Shown here piece by piece: positions 35,079 through 43,818 of a stretch of 64,000 bases of DNA; position 1 is the stretch's first letter, and each line of letters starts with the position of its first letter. Location: the NCBI RefSeq assembly GCF_010548305.1, contig NZ_JAAGLV010000012.1, forward strand, positions 124,001 to 188,000, given 5' to 3'. The translations under genes and the position numbers were made by a program. The DNA is from Streptomyces sp. SID13031 (lineage in GTDB: Bacteria; Actinomycetota; Actinomycetes; Propionibacteriales; Kribbellaceae). The notes beneath the pieces were generated by a model. The model had not been told where the DNA came from and did no database searches. It saw only the letters and a program-made list of their open reading frames with translations.

Positions 35079-35978
35079 GCCACACCTCTGCGCAAGCGCC
35101 TCCCGAATGGTGGCGATCACCCAATCCGGCTCATTCAGCACCTGGTGATAGGTGAATCTCAGCACCAGCCAGCCTTCCGCGACCAGTTCGTCGTAGCGGC
35201 GGCAATCGGCAGCGAAGTCCTGACTCGATCCGTGGAACTCGTATCCCTCGGCCTCCAGCGCGATCTTGGCCTGCCGATGCCCGAGATCCACTCGCGCGCG
35301 GAACCACCCTCTCTCGATCACGACCTGCGGTTCGAAACCCTCGATGCCGTTCTGGATCAGCAACGCACGCAGCATCGACTCGAGAAAGCTCTCGCCCGCT
35401 GCGGTGGCCAGCGCGGCTACCTGACGGGCCTTGGTGCAGCCGGATCCACGCATCGCCGTGGTCGCCGCGATCAGTTCTCGGCGGGTCAGCCCACGGTTCA
35501 AGCTGGAGTCGACGACCGCGAGCGCCTCGCCGAAGGGCAGGATCCGGGCGCAATCAGTCACCGATCGAAGCATTGAGGTCAGACGACTCGACTGGTCCTC
35601 CGCAGAGGTTGAGGCCCAGTGCAGCACCGCGGGCGGTCCGGAGCGAGGGCGGCGCTTCTTCGGCAAGGTGATGTGCGGCTTCTGGGGTGGCGCGAGCAGT
35701 GGCAGTTTCCACGCGAGTGCTGCGCTCAAGTGGGACACGACTCCGTCGTAGGCGACGGCAATGAGTTGATCAGTCGACGGACCAGGCAGGCCGTAGACAC
35801 CACGCGCCAGCCGCTGGACGCAACCATCCCGCACGGCTGCCGCGAGTTCTCGTTTCGAGGCGACGTGGGTCAACTCGGCGAAGGTGGCTCGACCACCCAG
35901 CCGGGCCAGTACCTCAGGCAGGGATTCCACCGGCAGATTCTGCCGCCTGGTGCCCTGCCCGCGCTGAAGTTCATCCAC
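35058..35978 (-). CDS. AbiEi-type winged helix plus DUF559 (VSR/RecB-like nuclease) protein
   Basis: The 306-aa protein begins with a wHTH resembling AbiEi-type antitoxin N-termini (VLARLGGRATFAELTHVASK, DGCVQRLARGVYGLPG). It ends with a DUF559-like nuclease fold: candidate catalytic residues D231 (RARVDLGHR) and E242/E244 (IALEAEGYEFHG), then GWLVLRFTYHQVL. GTG 35978 (VDELQRGQGTRRQ) is preferred to ATG 36002, which lies inside repeat copy B. The last six codons and the stop lie inside copy A. No partner toxin gene is adjacent. Role unknown: possibly DNA processing or defence. Confidence 0.85.
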   Translation of the reverse strand: MDELQRGQGTRRQNLPVESLPEVLARLGGRATFAELTHVASKRELAAAVRDGCVQRLARGVYGLPGPSTDQLIAVAYDGVVSHLSAALAWKLPLLAPPQKPHITLPKKRRPRSGPPAVLHWASTSAEDQSSRLTSMLRSVTDCARILPFGEALAVVDSSLNRGLTRRELIAATTAMRGSGCTKARQVAALATAAGESFLESMLRALLIQNGIEGFEPQVVIERGWFRARVDLGHRQAKIALEAEGYEFHGSSQDFAADCRRYDELVAEGWLVLRFTYHQVLNEPDWVIATIREALAQRCGVPTDRT

Positions 35979-35983
35979 AGGCT

Positions 35984-36083
35984 GTCCCGACCGACAGGAC
36001 ATAGTCGCCAGACAGCCTGCTCGCCACGCTCACGGAGGCGGTGGGCGGGCGCGCTGACGGCACTATGTCCTGTCGGTCGGGAC
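35984..36083 (+). repeat. 100-bp palindromic element, copy B
   Basis: Perfect 22-bp inverted ends (35984-36005, 36062-36083) and a 56-bp centre that aligns to copies A and C without gaps. It differs from copy A at end position 9 (C instead of G) with the matching change in the other arm, so pairing is kept. It lies between the nuclease-like gene start (6 bp away) and the hxlR-type gene. Confidence 0.9.
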
Positions 36084-36121
36084 GGACCCCTACCCAACGC
36101 TGGGTGAGCTACGCTCGAATA

Positions 36122-36517
36122 GTGAGTAACTCCTCAGTCACGTACGAGGCGTACATGCACGACTGTCCCGCGGTGGCGTTGCTGTCGACGATCAGCAACC
36201 GGTGGGTCAGCCTGACGATGTGCACCCTCGGGTCGTTCGGCGAGCCGATGCGCTACAGCCACGTCAGCCGGGAGATCCCCGGCGTCAGCCAGAAGATGCT
36301 CACCCAGACCCTGCGCATGCTCGAGCGGGACGGAATGGTGCAACGGACGGTCACCCCGACTGTGCCGGTCCGCGTCGACTACGAGCTGACCCCGCTCGGG
36401 AAAGGCCTGTACGGCTTGCTGGCCCAGGTGCGCGACTGGGCCGCCGACAAGACCGACGAGGTCGATGGGGCGCGAGCGCACTATGACACTCAGAAGACCG
36501 GCAAAGTAACGCACTAA
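36122..36517 (+). CDS. HxlR family transcriptional regulator
   Basis: The 131-aa winged-helix protein has a near-N-terminal Cys (YMHDCPAVALLSTISNRWVS) and the HxlR pattern FSREIPGVSQ-like (YSHVSREIPGVSQKMLTQTL) with the wing DYELTPLGKGL. HxlR proteins often sense electrophiles or redox state through that Cys and control adjacent oxidoreductases. Start GTG 36122. It most likely regulates the quinone-oxidoreductase-like gene 86 bp downstream. Confidence 0.92.
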   Translation: MSNSSVTYEAYMHDCPAVALLSTISNRWVSLTMCTLGSFGEPMRYSHVSREIPGVSQKMLTQTLRMLERDGMVQRTVTPTVPVRVDYELTPLGKGLYGLLAQVRDWAADKTDEVDGARAHYDTQKTGKVTH

Positions 36518-36534
36518 AAAGTGCCTACTTACTA
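36511..36534. promoter_or_regulatory. Possible HxlR operator ahead of the oxidoreductase
   Basis: GCACT-AAAA-AGTGC (36511-36524) is a short palindrome across the hxlR stop codon. It is followed by TACTTACTA (36526-36534). The reverse-complement word TAGTGAGTA, one mismatch away, lies at 36120-36128 over the hxlR start. The shared word near both starts suggests a common operator. Confidence 0.4.
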
Positions 36535-36603
36535 ATCGATCGTAACTCCCCTAGCGTTCATAGCGTTCACAACGTTCGAACAGCAAAGGGAAGAGTGAAG
36601 ATC

Positions 36604-37527
36604 ATGCGCGCAGCAGTCGTGCGGAAGACCGGTGGACCCGAGGCCGTCGAGGTCCTGGAGGTCCCCCTCCCGGAACCAGGTCCCTTCGAGGTCCGCATCA
36701 AGGTAGCTGCGGCGGCGCTCAATCCCGCCGACGCCGCTGTCTGGGCCGGGTTCTTCAGTCCGTTGGAGGAGGTCGACCACACCGGTCTCGGGCTGGACGC
36801 CGCCGGGACGATCGACGCGGTTGGCGTGGGTGTCTCCCTGAAGGTCGGCACCCCGGTGATCGTGTTCGACGCCCCGGTACTGCGCCCGACGAAGGCCCAG
36901 GCCGAGTACGTGGTGACGGATCTCAACTCCATCGCCCCGGCCCCCGATGGGATGGACCTGACGCTCGCGGCGACGATCCCTCTCAACGCGATGACCGCCT
37001 CACTGGCCCTGGATCAGCTCCCGCTCCGCCCCCGCGACACTCTGCTTGTCACCGGCGCGGCGGGGGCCGTTGGCGGCTATGCCGTCGAGTTGGCTCGGAC
37101 GCGGGGCGTGCGGATCGTCGCGCAGGGGCGGCCCGAGGACGAGGAGTTCCTTCGCGGTCTTGGCGCCACTTGGTTCGTGTCGCGCGACGAGGAGCTGAGT
37201 GAGGCGGTCCGCCGGTTCGTGCCGGAAGGTGTGGACGGCGTGCTCGACGCGGCGGCGTTGGGCGCGCCGGCATTGGCGGCTGTTCGCGACGGCGGCATCT
37301 TTGTGAGCGTGAGGGCTGACGTGCTGCCGGAGCCGCAGCGGGGCGTGGCGGTGCGGCTCACCACCGCCGGTCCCGAAGCGACCCGGCTCTCGTACCTGTC
37401 CGCGCTCGCCGAGGTTGGCGTGCTGACGCCTCGCGTGGCGCAGATCTACCCCCTGTCGCAGGCTGCCGAAGCCCATGCTCAGCTGGCCCGGGGCGGCCAG
37501 CGCGGCCGGATCGTGCTGGTGCCGTGA
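36604..37527 (+). CDS. NADP-dependent zinc-free alcohol dehydrogenase/quinone oxidoreductase family protein
   Basis: The 307-aa MDR-family protein has the N-terminal GroES-like domain (MRAAVVRKTGGPEAVEVLEV, NPADAAVWAGFF) and a Rossmann domain with TGAAGAVGGYAVELARTRG. It lacks the zinc-ligand pattern of classical alcohol dehydrogenases and so is quinone-reductase-like. ATG 36604 is preferred to GTG 36595 because of the GGGAAG ribosome binding site spacing. It is likely under control of the upstream HxlR protein and overlaps the SRPBCC gene (GTGA). Confidence 0.9.
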   Translation: MRAAVVRKTGGPEAVEVLEVPLPEPGPFEVRIKVAAAALNPADAAVWAGFFSPLEEVDHTGLGLDAAGTIDAVGVGVSLKVGTPVIVFDAPVLRPTKAQAEYVVTDLNSIAPAPDGMDLTLAATIPLNAMTASLALDQLPLRPRDTLLVTGAAGAVGGYAVELARTRGVRIVAQGRPEDEEFLRGLGATWFVSRDEELSEAVRRFVPEGVDGVLDAAALGAPALAAVRDGGIFVSVRADVLPEPQRGVAVRLTTAGPEATRLSYLSALAEVGVLTPRVAQIYPLSQAAEAHAQLARGGQRGRIVLVP

Positions 37528-37997
37528 ACGCCGGGAGCGACACTGGGGAAGGCCCTGTAGCCACCGCGGTAACCAGGATCTCCGCTCCGGTGGAGGACGT
37601 GTGGCGCGTGCTCGTGGCCGTCGACCAGTACGCGCAGTGGCACCCGGTCCTGTCCCTCGACGCGAAGCCCGAACAGGTCGTGACCGGGGCGGAGATTCCG
37701 GGTCGCCGCTCGGGCGGCGGCGCCGCTGAGCAGGACGTCATCCTGAGGATCCTCGAGGTGGAGGCTCCCCGCCGGCTGGTCTGGGAGGGCGGATCGTTGG
37801 ACGCGATCCTCGGCAGACACTCGTTCGTGCTCACCGCGCAGCCGGACGGCACCACCGAGTTCACCGACTCGGAGGAGTTCTTCGGCGCCGCTGCTGCCGA
37901 ACTCATCCCGGCACTCGACCAGCTCAGCGAGGAGTACTCCCGCTACGGAGCCGCTCTGCGGGCACGCGTGGAGGACGGGCTCACCCCAGCGGGTTGA
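37524..37997 (+). CDS. SRPBCC family protein
   Basis: The 157-aa START/Bet v1-like domain is recognised from ATAVTRISAPVEDVWRVLVA, VDQYAQWHPVL and the C-terminal helix LDQLSEEYSRYGAALRARVE. Members bind a hydrophobic ligand or act as polyketide cyclases. It overlaps the oxidoreductase stop by 4 bp and so belongs to that HxlR-controlled unit. Its 3' end overlaps the convergent YciI gene by 17 bp. Confidence 0.85.
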   Translation: MNAGSDTGEGPVATAVTRISAPVEDVWRVLVAVDQYAQWHPVLSLDAKPEQVVTGAEIPGRRSGGGAAEQDVILRILEVEAPRRLVWEGGSLDAILGRHSFVLTAQPDGTTEFTDSEEFFGAAAAELIPALDQLSEEYSRYGAALRARVEDGLTPAG

Positions 37998-38397
37998 TCT
38001 CCTCGAAGTCGGCGTCCTCCATCACCCGGCGGACGCCGATCGGTTGCTGGATCGGCACGCCGCCGGGGCCTGGCACCTGCGAGACCAGGGCCGCGATCTC
38101 GAGCGCGCGCTCCAGCGACTCGACATCGACCATCTGGAAGCCGGCCAGCATCTCCTTGGACTCCACGAACGGCCCGTCCGTCACCACCGGCGCCGACTTC
38201 CCATCGGAGACCACCGTCTTGGCCTCCTCCGGCCAGCTCAGCGCGAGGTGCTCGACCAGCTCCCCGCTGGCCCGCAACTCGTCGTTCAACGCCCCGTAGT
38301 ACGCCATATGCGCCTTCACATCCTCCGGCGCCCACTCGGTCATCGGCGTCTCGATCACGCCGGGCTGGTAGTCCACGATCAGCAAGAACTTCGTCAT
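37981..38397 (-). CDS. YciI/DGPF-domain family protein
   Basis: The 138-aa protein shows the DGPF signature VVTDGPFVESKEMLAGFQMV and the YCII-type ferredoxin-like fold (MTKFLLIVDYQPGV, ALEIAALVSQVPGPGG). Such proteins are often encoded beside ECF sigma factors; here no sigma gene is adjacent. Function unproven. Confidence 0.9.
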   Translation of the reverse strand: MTKFLLIVDYQPGVIETPMTEWAPEDVKAHMAYYGALNDELRASGELVEHLALSWPEEAKTVVSDGKSAPVVTDGPFVESKEMLAGFQMVDVESLERALEIAALVSQVPGPGGVPIQQPIGVRRVMEDADFEEINPLG

Positions 38398-38464
38398 CGC
38401 TCAAATCTCCCATCGCATCAGGTGCTTACACCCGGGGGACGAAGCCACGGAGGCGTTCTCTACA

Positions 38465-39112
38465 TCACCGGGATGACAAATAAGTGAGGACCGCCATCAC
38501 GCGACGGTTGTCGTCCTCTGATGGGGGGAGGTCGAGTTTGGCGAAGATGTTGTTGGTGTGTTTGGAGACGGCTTTCTCGGTGACGAAGAGGGCGGCGGCG
38601 ATGGCTGCGTTGGAGCGGCCTTCGGCCATCAGGCCCAGTACTTCGGACTCGCGCGGGGTGAGCCGGCTGATGGGCTCGTCGCGGGTGTTGCGAGCGAGGA
38701 GCTGGCCGATCACATCCGGGTCCATCGCCGTACCACCGCCCGCGACCCGGCGGACCGAGTCGAGGAAGTCCGCGACGTTCGAGACCCGGTCCTTGAGCAG
38801 GTAGCCGACCGCGCCGCCGCCTCCGGTGAGGAGTTCGCGGGCGTAGAGCTGTTCGACGTACTGCGACAGCACCAGCACCGGCAGCCCGGGCACCTGCCGT
38901 CGCGCCTCGATGGCTGCCTTCAGACCCTCGTCGGTGAAAGTCGGGGGCAGCCGGACGTCGACGACGGCCACGTCCGGCCGGTGTTCGACGAGCGCCGGGA
39001 CCAGCCGGGGGCCGTTGTCGACGGCTTCCAGGACTTCGAAGTCGTGGGCTTCCAGCAGCCGGATCAGGCCGTCCCGGAGGAGGGCGTGATCTTCAGCGAT
39101 GACGACTCGCAA
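38465..39112 (-). CDS. Two-component response regulator, NarL/LuxR type
   Basis: The 215-aa protein has a receiver domain with acidic pocket E7-D8, phosphoacceptor D52 (VAVVDVRLPP) and Lys in LLKDRV. A LuxR-type HTH follows (about 150-195: LTPRESEVLGLMAEGRSNAA, VTEKAVSKHTNNIFAKL). It overlaps the upstream histidine kinase gene by 49 bp in another frame, so the pair is co-translated. Target genes are not evident. Confidence 0.94.
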   Translation of the reverse strand: MRVVIAEDHALLRDGLIRLLEAHDFEVLEAVDNGPRLVPALVEHRPDVAVVDVRLPPTFTDEGLKAAIEARRQVPGLPVLVLSQYVEQLYARELLTGGGGAVGYLLKDRVSNVADFLDSVRRVAGGGTAMDPDVIGQLLARNTRDEPISRLTPRESEVLGLMAEGRSNAAIAAALFVTEKAVSKHTNNIFAKLDLPPSEDDNRRVMAVLTYLSSR

Positions 39113-40362
39113 GGCAACTCCATGATCACAGTGGTCGGCCCGCCGGTCGGGCTGGCCACGGTCAACGTACCGTCGAAGGCGGCCAACCGCCTTTCGATAC
39201 CGTACAGACCGCCGCCGGGCCGGACCGTCGCGCCACCGACTCCGTCGTCACCGACCAGGATGTGCAGGCGTTCGTGCTCGTGGGTGATCTGGACCCAGGC
39301 CGTGGTCGCCGCCGAGTGCTTGAGCGCGTTCGCGAACGCCTCGGCGACCGCGAAGTACGCCGCGGACTCCACCGGCGCCGGCGGCCGGCCGGGCAGGTCG
39401 ATCGTCACGTCGACCTTGAACGGCAGGCTCAGGGCGAGCGCCTTGACCGCGCCTTCCAGCCCACGGTCGGCCAGGACCGGCGGGTGGATGCCACGGACGA
39501 GGTCGCGCAACTCGGAGAGCGCAGTACTGGCGGACTCGCGGGCCTCGGTGAGCAGCGCTGCCGCCTGGGCGGGGTCGCGGGCCACCATCTCCTCGGCCAT
39601 CCCGAGGCTCATGCTCAACGCCGCCAGCCGGGCCTGCGCGCCGTCGTGCAGATCACGCTCGATCCGGCGCAGCTCGGCCGCCTGGGTGTCGACGGTCTCG
39701 GCGCGGGACTCGGACAGCTCGCGGACCCGGATCGCCAGTTGCGCGCTCTCGGTCGGGCCGAGCAGCGACTTGCCGATGTACGCGGTCGCCTTGAGCAGCC
39801 GTTCACCCGAGCCGAGCCAGATCAGGAACGCGATCAGACCGACCGGGACCACCAGGAAGCTGGTCCACACGTTGACGGTGTACAGCCCGCCGAACGGCTC
39901 GGTGAAGACGCCGTCCGGGGTGACCCAGACGAGGAACGGGTAGATCAGGTAGAAGACTCCGGTCAGGAACAGTACGGCCGAGAGCAGCGTCAGGGTGAAG
40001 CCGATGACCGCGTTCACCAGCAGCCAGGCGATGTCGCGCCAGGTCGCCGGGTCCGTCAGCGTCGTCCGCAGCCACATCAGGATGCCCGGCATCGGGGGCT
40101 TCTTGTACGGCTTGGGGATCACGGATCCGGTGAAGCCGGCGTACAGGACGCGGTGGCAGTTCGCGAACCAGCGGGTGCACGGCACGAACACGAGCAGTAG
40201 CGGGATCCCGACCCAGACCGCGATCAGCGGCACGGCGACGACGTTCAGGACGAAGAAGGCGATCCCGACCTGGGCGAGGATCGCCAGTGCGAGCGCGATG
40301 AAAGGCTGCGCCAGCGGAGGGAACCGCATCGGTACCTTCGGCGCCTGCTGAGTGATCGTCAT
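39064..40362 (-). CDS. Sensor histidine kinase (NarL-partner, HisKA_3)
   Basis: The 432-aa protein has an N-terminal membrane sensor domain with four predicted helices (residues about 20-65 and 110-185). A dimerisation helix with phospho-His about 239 (RRIERDLHDGAQARLAALSM) and an HATPase domain (AVAEAFANALKHS, VGDDGVGG, GGLYGIERRLAAFDG) follow. It partners the overlapping response regulator. ATG 40362 (MTITQQAPK) is chosen; ATG 40374 is four codons upstream. Confidence 0.92.
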   Translation of the reverse strand: MTITQQAPKVPMRFPPLAQPFIALALAILAQVGIAFFVLNVVAVPLIAVWVGIPLLLVFVPCTRWFANCHRVLYAGFTGSVIPKPYKKPPMPGILMWLRTTLTDPATWRDIAWLLVNAVIGFTLTLLSAVLFLTGVFYLIYPFLVWVTPDGVFTEPFGGLYTVNVWTSFLVVPVGLIAFLIWLGSGERLLKATAYIGKSLLGPTESAQLAIRVRELSESRAETVDTQAAELRRIERDLHDGAQARLAALSMSLGMAEEMVARDPAQAAALLTEARESASTALSELRDLVRGIHPPVLADRGLEGAVKALALSLPFKVDVTIDLPGRPPAPVESAAYFAVAEAFANALKHSAATTAWVQITHEHERLHILVGDDGVGGATVRPGGGLYGIERRLAAFDGTLTVASPTGGPTTVIMELPCESSSLKITPSSGTA

Positions 40363-40553
40363 GGGAACCATCATGACGGAGAGTCAGGCCGGGCTCAGGG
40401 GTGCTAGCTCCACTGTCGCCCGGGCGGCAGCACCCCGCCGTACTGAGGTAGTAGCACTCATGATTTCGGAGGATCCAGCGACCAGGCTGAATGCACTACG
40501 CTGGCCCGCGGCTGAACGCCTAGGCCTCCCCACCGCTCTGAGATGAGGACTCA

Positions 40554-41621
40554 ATGGCACAGCCCATTGCGCTCGCCCGTACCCGGGAACGAACAGCCAC
40601 GAAGGGCAGCGATTTCGCGCCGTTGCTTCGCGAAGTGAAGGAAGCAGGGCTGCTGGAACGCCGTACTGCGTCCTACGTGATCGCGATCTCCTTGAACGTG
40701 GCCCTGATGGCGGCGACCTGGGCCGGGGTCGTCCTGCTCGGCAACTCCTGGTTGCAGTTGCTGCTCGCGATCCCGCTGGCGATCTTCACCACCCGCGCGG
40801 CCTTCTTCGGGCACGACGCCGGCCACCAGCAGGTCGGCAGCTCGCGCAAGCTGCACGACGTACTGGGCATGCTGCACGGCAACTTCGTCTGCGGGATGTC
40901 GTATGGCTGGTGGAATGACAAGCACAACCGGCACCACGCCAACCCGAACCACACCGACAAGGACCCCGATGTCGGCGAGGGCGTCCTGGTCTGGACGCTG
41001 GAGCAGGCCGAGGGCCGTACCGGCCTGTACGGCTGGCTGACCCGCCACCAGGCGAAGATCTTCTTCCCGCTGCTCACCCTCGAAGGCCTGAACCTGAAGG
41101 TGTCGAGCGTGCTCTTCCTGTGGGCCCGCCGCAACAAGCACGAGGCCCGCGTCGAGCTCGGCCTGATGGCCGCCCACCTCACCCTGTACTTCGGTGCGCT
41201 GTTCCTCATCATGTCGCCCGGTAAGGCGATCGCCTTCGCCGCGCTGCACCACGCGCTCTTCGGCCTGCACCTGGGCAGCGTCTTCGCCCCGAACCACAAG
41301 GGCATGGAGATGCCGGACGCCGCCACGAACTGGGGTCACCTGGAGAAGCAGGTGCTGACGTCGCGCAACGTGAAGGGCGGCCTCGTCACCGACTGGCTGA
41401 TGGGCGGCCTGAACTACCAGATCGAGCACCACCTCTTCCCGAGCATGCCGCGCGCCAACCTGCGCTTCGCCCAGCCGCTGGTCGAGGCGTACTGCGGCAA
41501 GATCGGGATGCCGTACGTGAGCACCGGCGTGGTCGAGTCGTACCGGATGGGCCTCGGCCACATGCACGAAGTAGGCAGCGAACTGCGCGACCTGAGCAAA
41601 GAGCCGAGCAAAACAGCCTGA
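40554..41621 (+). CDS. Membrane fatty acid desaturase
   Basis: The 355-aa integral membrane diiron desaturase has all three His boxes: H87-DAGH91, H124-NRHH128 and Q289-IEHH293. Hydrophobic pairs around residues 42-80 and 205-240 are predicted membrane segments. The order and spacing fit acyl-lipid/acyl-CoA desaturases of the DesA3/Des type, which adjust membrane fluidity. GAGGA precedes the ATG. The upstream 179-bp gap shows no other feature. Confidence 0.93.
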   Translation: MAQPIALARTRERTATKGSDFAPLLREVKEAGLLERRTASYVIAISLNVALMAATWAGVVLLGNSWLQLLLAIPLAIFTTRAAFFGHDAGHQQVGSSRKLHDVLGMLHGNFVCGMSYGWWNDKHNRHHANPNHTDKDPDVGEGVLVWTLEQAEGRTGLYGWLTRHQAKIFFPLLTLEGLNLKVSSVLFLWARRNKHEARVELGLMAAHLTLYFGALFLIMSPGKAIAFAALHHALFGLHLGSVFAPNHKGMEMPDAATNWGHLEKQVLTSRNVKGGLVTDWLMGGLNYQIEHHLFPSMPRANLRFAQPLVEAYCGKIGMPYVSTGVVESYRMGLGHMHEVGSELRDLSKEPSKTA

Positions 41622-41703
41622 GGCACTCCGCGTAGGCGAGCGGCCCCGGACGGTATCGACTACGGTCGATCCTCTCGGGGCCGATCTCGTGAGGAGACCC
41701 TGC

Positions 41704-43095
41704 ATGACCGAAACGTCCGGTATGAGTCGTCGCGGCCTGCTTGCCGGTGTTACCGCGGCTGCTGCGGCCACCGCGTTGCCCGCCGCCCCCGCCTGGGGTG
41801 TCGACGACCAGCGGCCAGGCGCGGTACGAGCCCCGGCGCTGGACCGGGACGACCGGCACATCGTCGGCCGGCTGTCGTCCGAGCGGGCGCTGCGTCATCT
41901 CGAGGTGCTGTCCGAGGAGATCGGGCCACGGATCGGCGGTACTGCGAGCGAGAAGCGCGCGGCCGACTATCTCGAGGGGCAACTGCGCAGCTTCGGGTAC
42001 CAGACGCGGTACGAGCCGTTCCCGGTCGCAGACAAGTTCCTGGCGCAGATCGGTGACCCGCGCAACCTTCTGCCCGACGACATCTGCTGGCAGGCGGGTG
42101 CGGCGGCCGGCGGCAAGCTCGATGTGACCGTGACGGGTCCGGCTCGCGATGTCGGGCCGGCGACGGCGCCGGTCTGGCCGGCTGATGTCGCGGGTGCTGT
42201 CGTACTGGCGGATGACACGGCGGCCGCGCGACCTGGGTTTGTCGCTGAGGCGGCTGCTCGGGGTGCGGTGGCCGTCGTACTGTTGCCGGCCGATCAGGTG
42301 TTCCCGCGACGTGCTTCGGCGTTCTCGCCCAGTGGGCTGACTGCGGCGCCGATCCCGGTCATCGGGGTTGCACAGGTGCAGAAGCGGTTGTTGCGGGAGG
42401 CATTGGCCGTTGTCACGTCGTTGCCTTTGACAATCAGTACTGCGGCGCATCGCGGGCTGGTCTCCAACAACGTGATCGGCGAGCGGCCGGGCAAGGACGC
42501 TGATGCGCCGATCGTGATGGTGAGTGGGCACTACGACACGGTGATCGGGGCGCCGGGCGCCAATGACGACGGCTCCGGTACGGCGCTGACGCTGGAGGTC
42601 GCGCGGGTGATGAGCAAGTATCCGACGGAGGCGACGCTGCGGTTCGCGTTCTGGGGGTCGGAGGAGCAGGGCATCATCGGGTCGCGGTATCACGTGAAGC
42701 AGCTGACGCAGGACCAGCGCGATCGGTACCGGGCGGTGTTCCAGAACGACATGGTGGCGACGAGTTGGGATCCGGCGATCGTCTACTGGCTGCTGTCCTT
42801 CGACGGGCTGGCGAACGCGGCGACGTCGGCGGTACGGGCCTCGAGCCAGCGGCTTGGGTACGAGCCTCAGCTGGTCGGCCCGGTACTGCGGGGATCGAGC
42901 GATCACCAAGCGTTCCAGGAGGTGGGGATCGCGGCCGCCAACTTCTCCTGGCGGGGCGAGTCGTCGCCCGCCTTGCTGGAGCCGCCGTACCACTCGCCGG
43001 AGGACACGATTGCGAAGAACGTGTCACTGGAACGGTTGCAGGTCTCGATGGAACTCATCGGTACGGCGGCCTACAAGCTGGCCAAGGAGATCTAG
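41704..43095 (+). CDS. Exported M28 family metallopeptidase (Tat signal)
   Basis: The 463-aa protein has a Tat signal (MSRRGLLAGVTAAAAATAL), a PA-type inserted domain (about residues 125-255) and an M28 aminopeptidase core. Zinc ligands and the catalytic acid are visible: MVSGHYDTV, GANDDGSGT, GSEEQGIIGS, FQNDMV and PPYHSPEDT. It should remove N-terminal residues from peptides outside the membrane. ATG 41704 follows GAGGAGA, a strong ribosome binding site. Confidence 0.93.
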   Translation: MTETSGMSRRGLLAGVTAAAAATALPAAPAWGVDDQRPGAVRAPALDRDDRHIVGRLSSERALRHLEVLSEEIGPRIGGTASEKRAADYLEGQLRSFGYQTRYEPFPVADKFLAQIGDPRNLLPDDICWQAGAAAGGKLDVTVTGPARDVGPATAPVWPADVAGAVVLADDTAAARPGFVAEAAARGAVAVVLLPADQVFPRRASAFSPSGLTAAPIPVIGVAQVQKRLLREALAVVTSLPLTISTAAHRGLVSNNVIGERPGKDADAPIVMVSGHYDTVIGAPGANDDGSGTALTLEVARVMSKYPTEATLRFAFWGSEEQGIIGSRYHVKQLTQDQRDRYRAVFQNDMVATSWDPAIVYWLLSFDGLANAATSAVRASSQRLGYEPQLVGPVLRGSSDHQAFQEVGIAAANFSWRGESSPALLEPPYHSPEDTIAKNVSLERLQVSMELIGTAAYKLAKEI

Positions 43096-43222
43096 CGCTC
43101 CGCGAGCGACCTAACTCGAGGGCGAACTGTCCGTAGAGGCGTGGGCGAAGCGCGCCGCTGGCTGCCAGGGAGGCTGCCTCGCGCAAGATCTCGCCGGAGT
43201 GGCCGATACTCTTGGACTTGTC

Positions 43223-43522
43223 ATGGTCTCCCGCAAAAAGAAGCCCTCGAAGCACACGCGACCGGTCAGCGACCGGCCGCTGCTCGGTGGGCACCAGGCG
43301 CGGGAGTCGCGCTCCGACGGCGAGTGGATGGTCCGCCATGTCACCGGCTCCGCGGCAGGCAAGTCGTACCGCTGCCCCGGCTGCGACCAGACCATCCTTC
43401 CCGCCACACCGCACGTGGTCGTCTGGCCCGAGACCCCGAGCCTGCTCGCCGCGATCGGCGGCGGCCAATCCCTCGACGAGCGCCGCCACTGGCACAAAGC
43501 CTGCTGGCAGCGCCACCGCTGA
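43223..43522 (+). CDS. Small zinc-ribbon-like conserved protein, 99 aa
   Basis: The protein has a basic N-terminus (MVSRKKKPSKHTRP), a CxxC pair in SYRCPGCDQTILP, and HWHKACWQRHR, which together form a likely Cys/His zinc site. The family is widespread in actinobacteria and often mislabelled as an ATP/GTP-binding protein; no P-loop is present here. Function unknown. Repeat element copy C lies 80 bp downstream. Confidence 0.8.
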   Translation: MVSRKKKPSKHTRPVSDRPLLGGHQARESRSDGEWMVRHVTGSAAGKSYRCPGCDQTILPATPHVVVWPETPSLLAAIGGGQSLDERRHWHKACWQRHR

Positions 43523-43602
43523 CCCCGGCTGACCTACTCCACGCCGGCTTGCTCACCTTGCCCGGTCAACTCCGCCCGGCGGAACCTCGCGCGGTATGTC
43601 CT

Positions 43603-43702
43603 GTCCCGAGCGACAGGACATAGTCGCCGATCGGCCTACCGTCCACGCTCACGGAGGCGGTGAATCGGCGGGATAGAGGGACTATGTCCTGTCGGTCGGG
43701 AC
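43603..43702 (+). repeat. 100-bp palindromic element, copy C
   Basis: The same exact 100-bp length, 22-bp ends (43603-43624, 43681-43702) and orientation as copies A and B, with one uncompensated mismatch at end position 8. The centre can pair CGCCGAT with ATCGGCG (43625-43631, 43664-43670). A further TATGTCCTGTC at 43595-43605 pairs with GACAGGACATA at the left end, like the remnant of another arm. It lies between two rightward genes. Confidence 0.88.
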
Positions 43703-43818
43703 GCGACCACCCTCACCATGCCCCGGTCGGCGGGGAGTACGGGGTCCCGGCGGAGTGGGTGGTGAGTGGTTCGGGAGAATGGGGTGGTTAGGTCGTGGGT
43801 TCGGGCGAGAGGGTGTTG

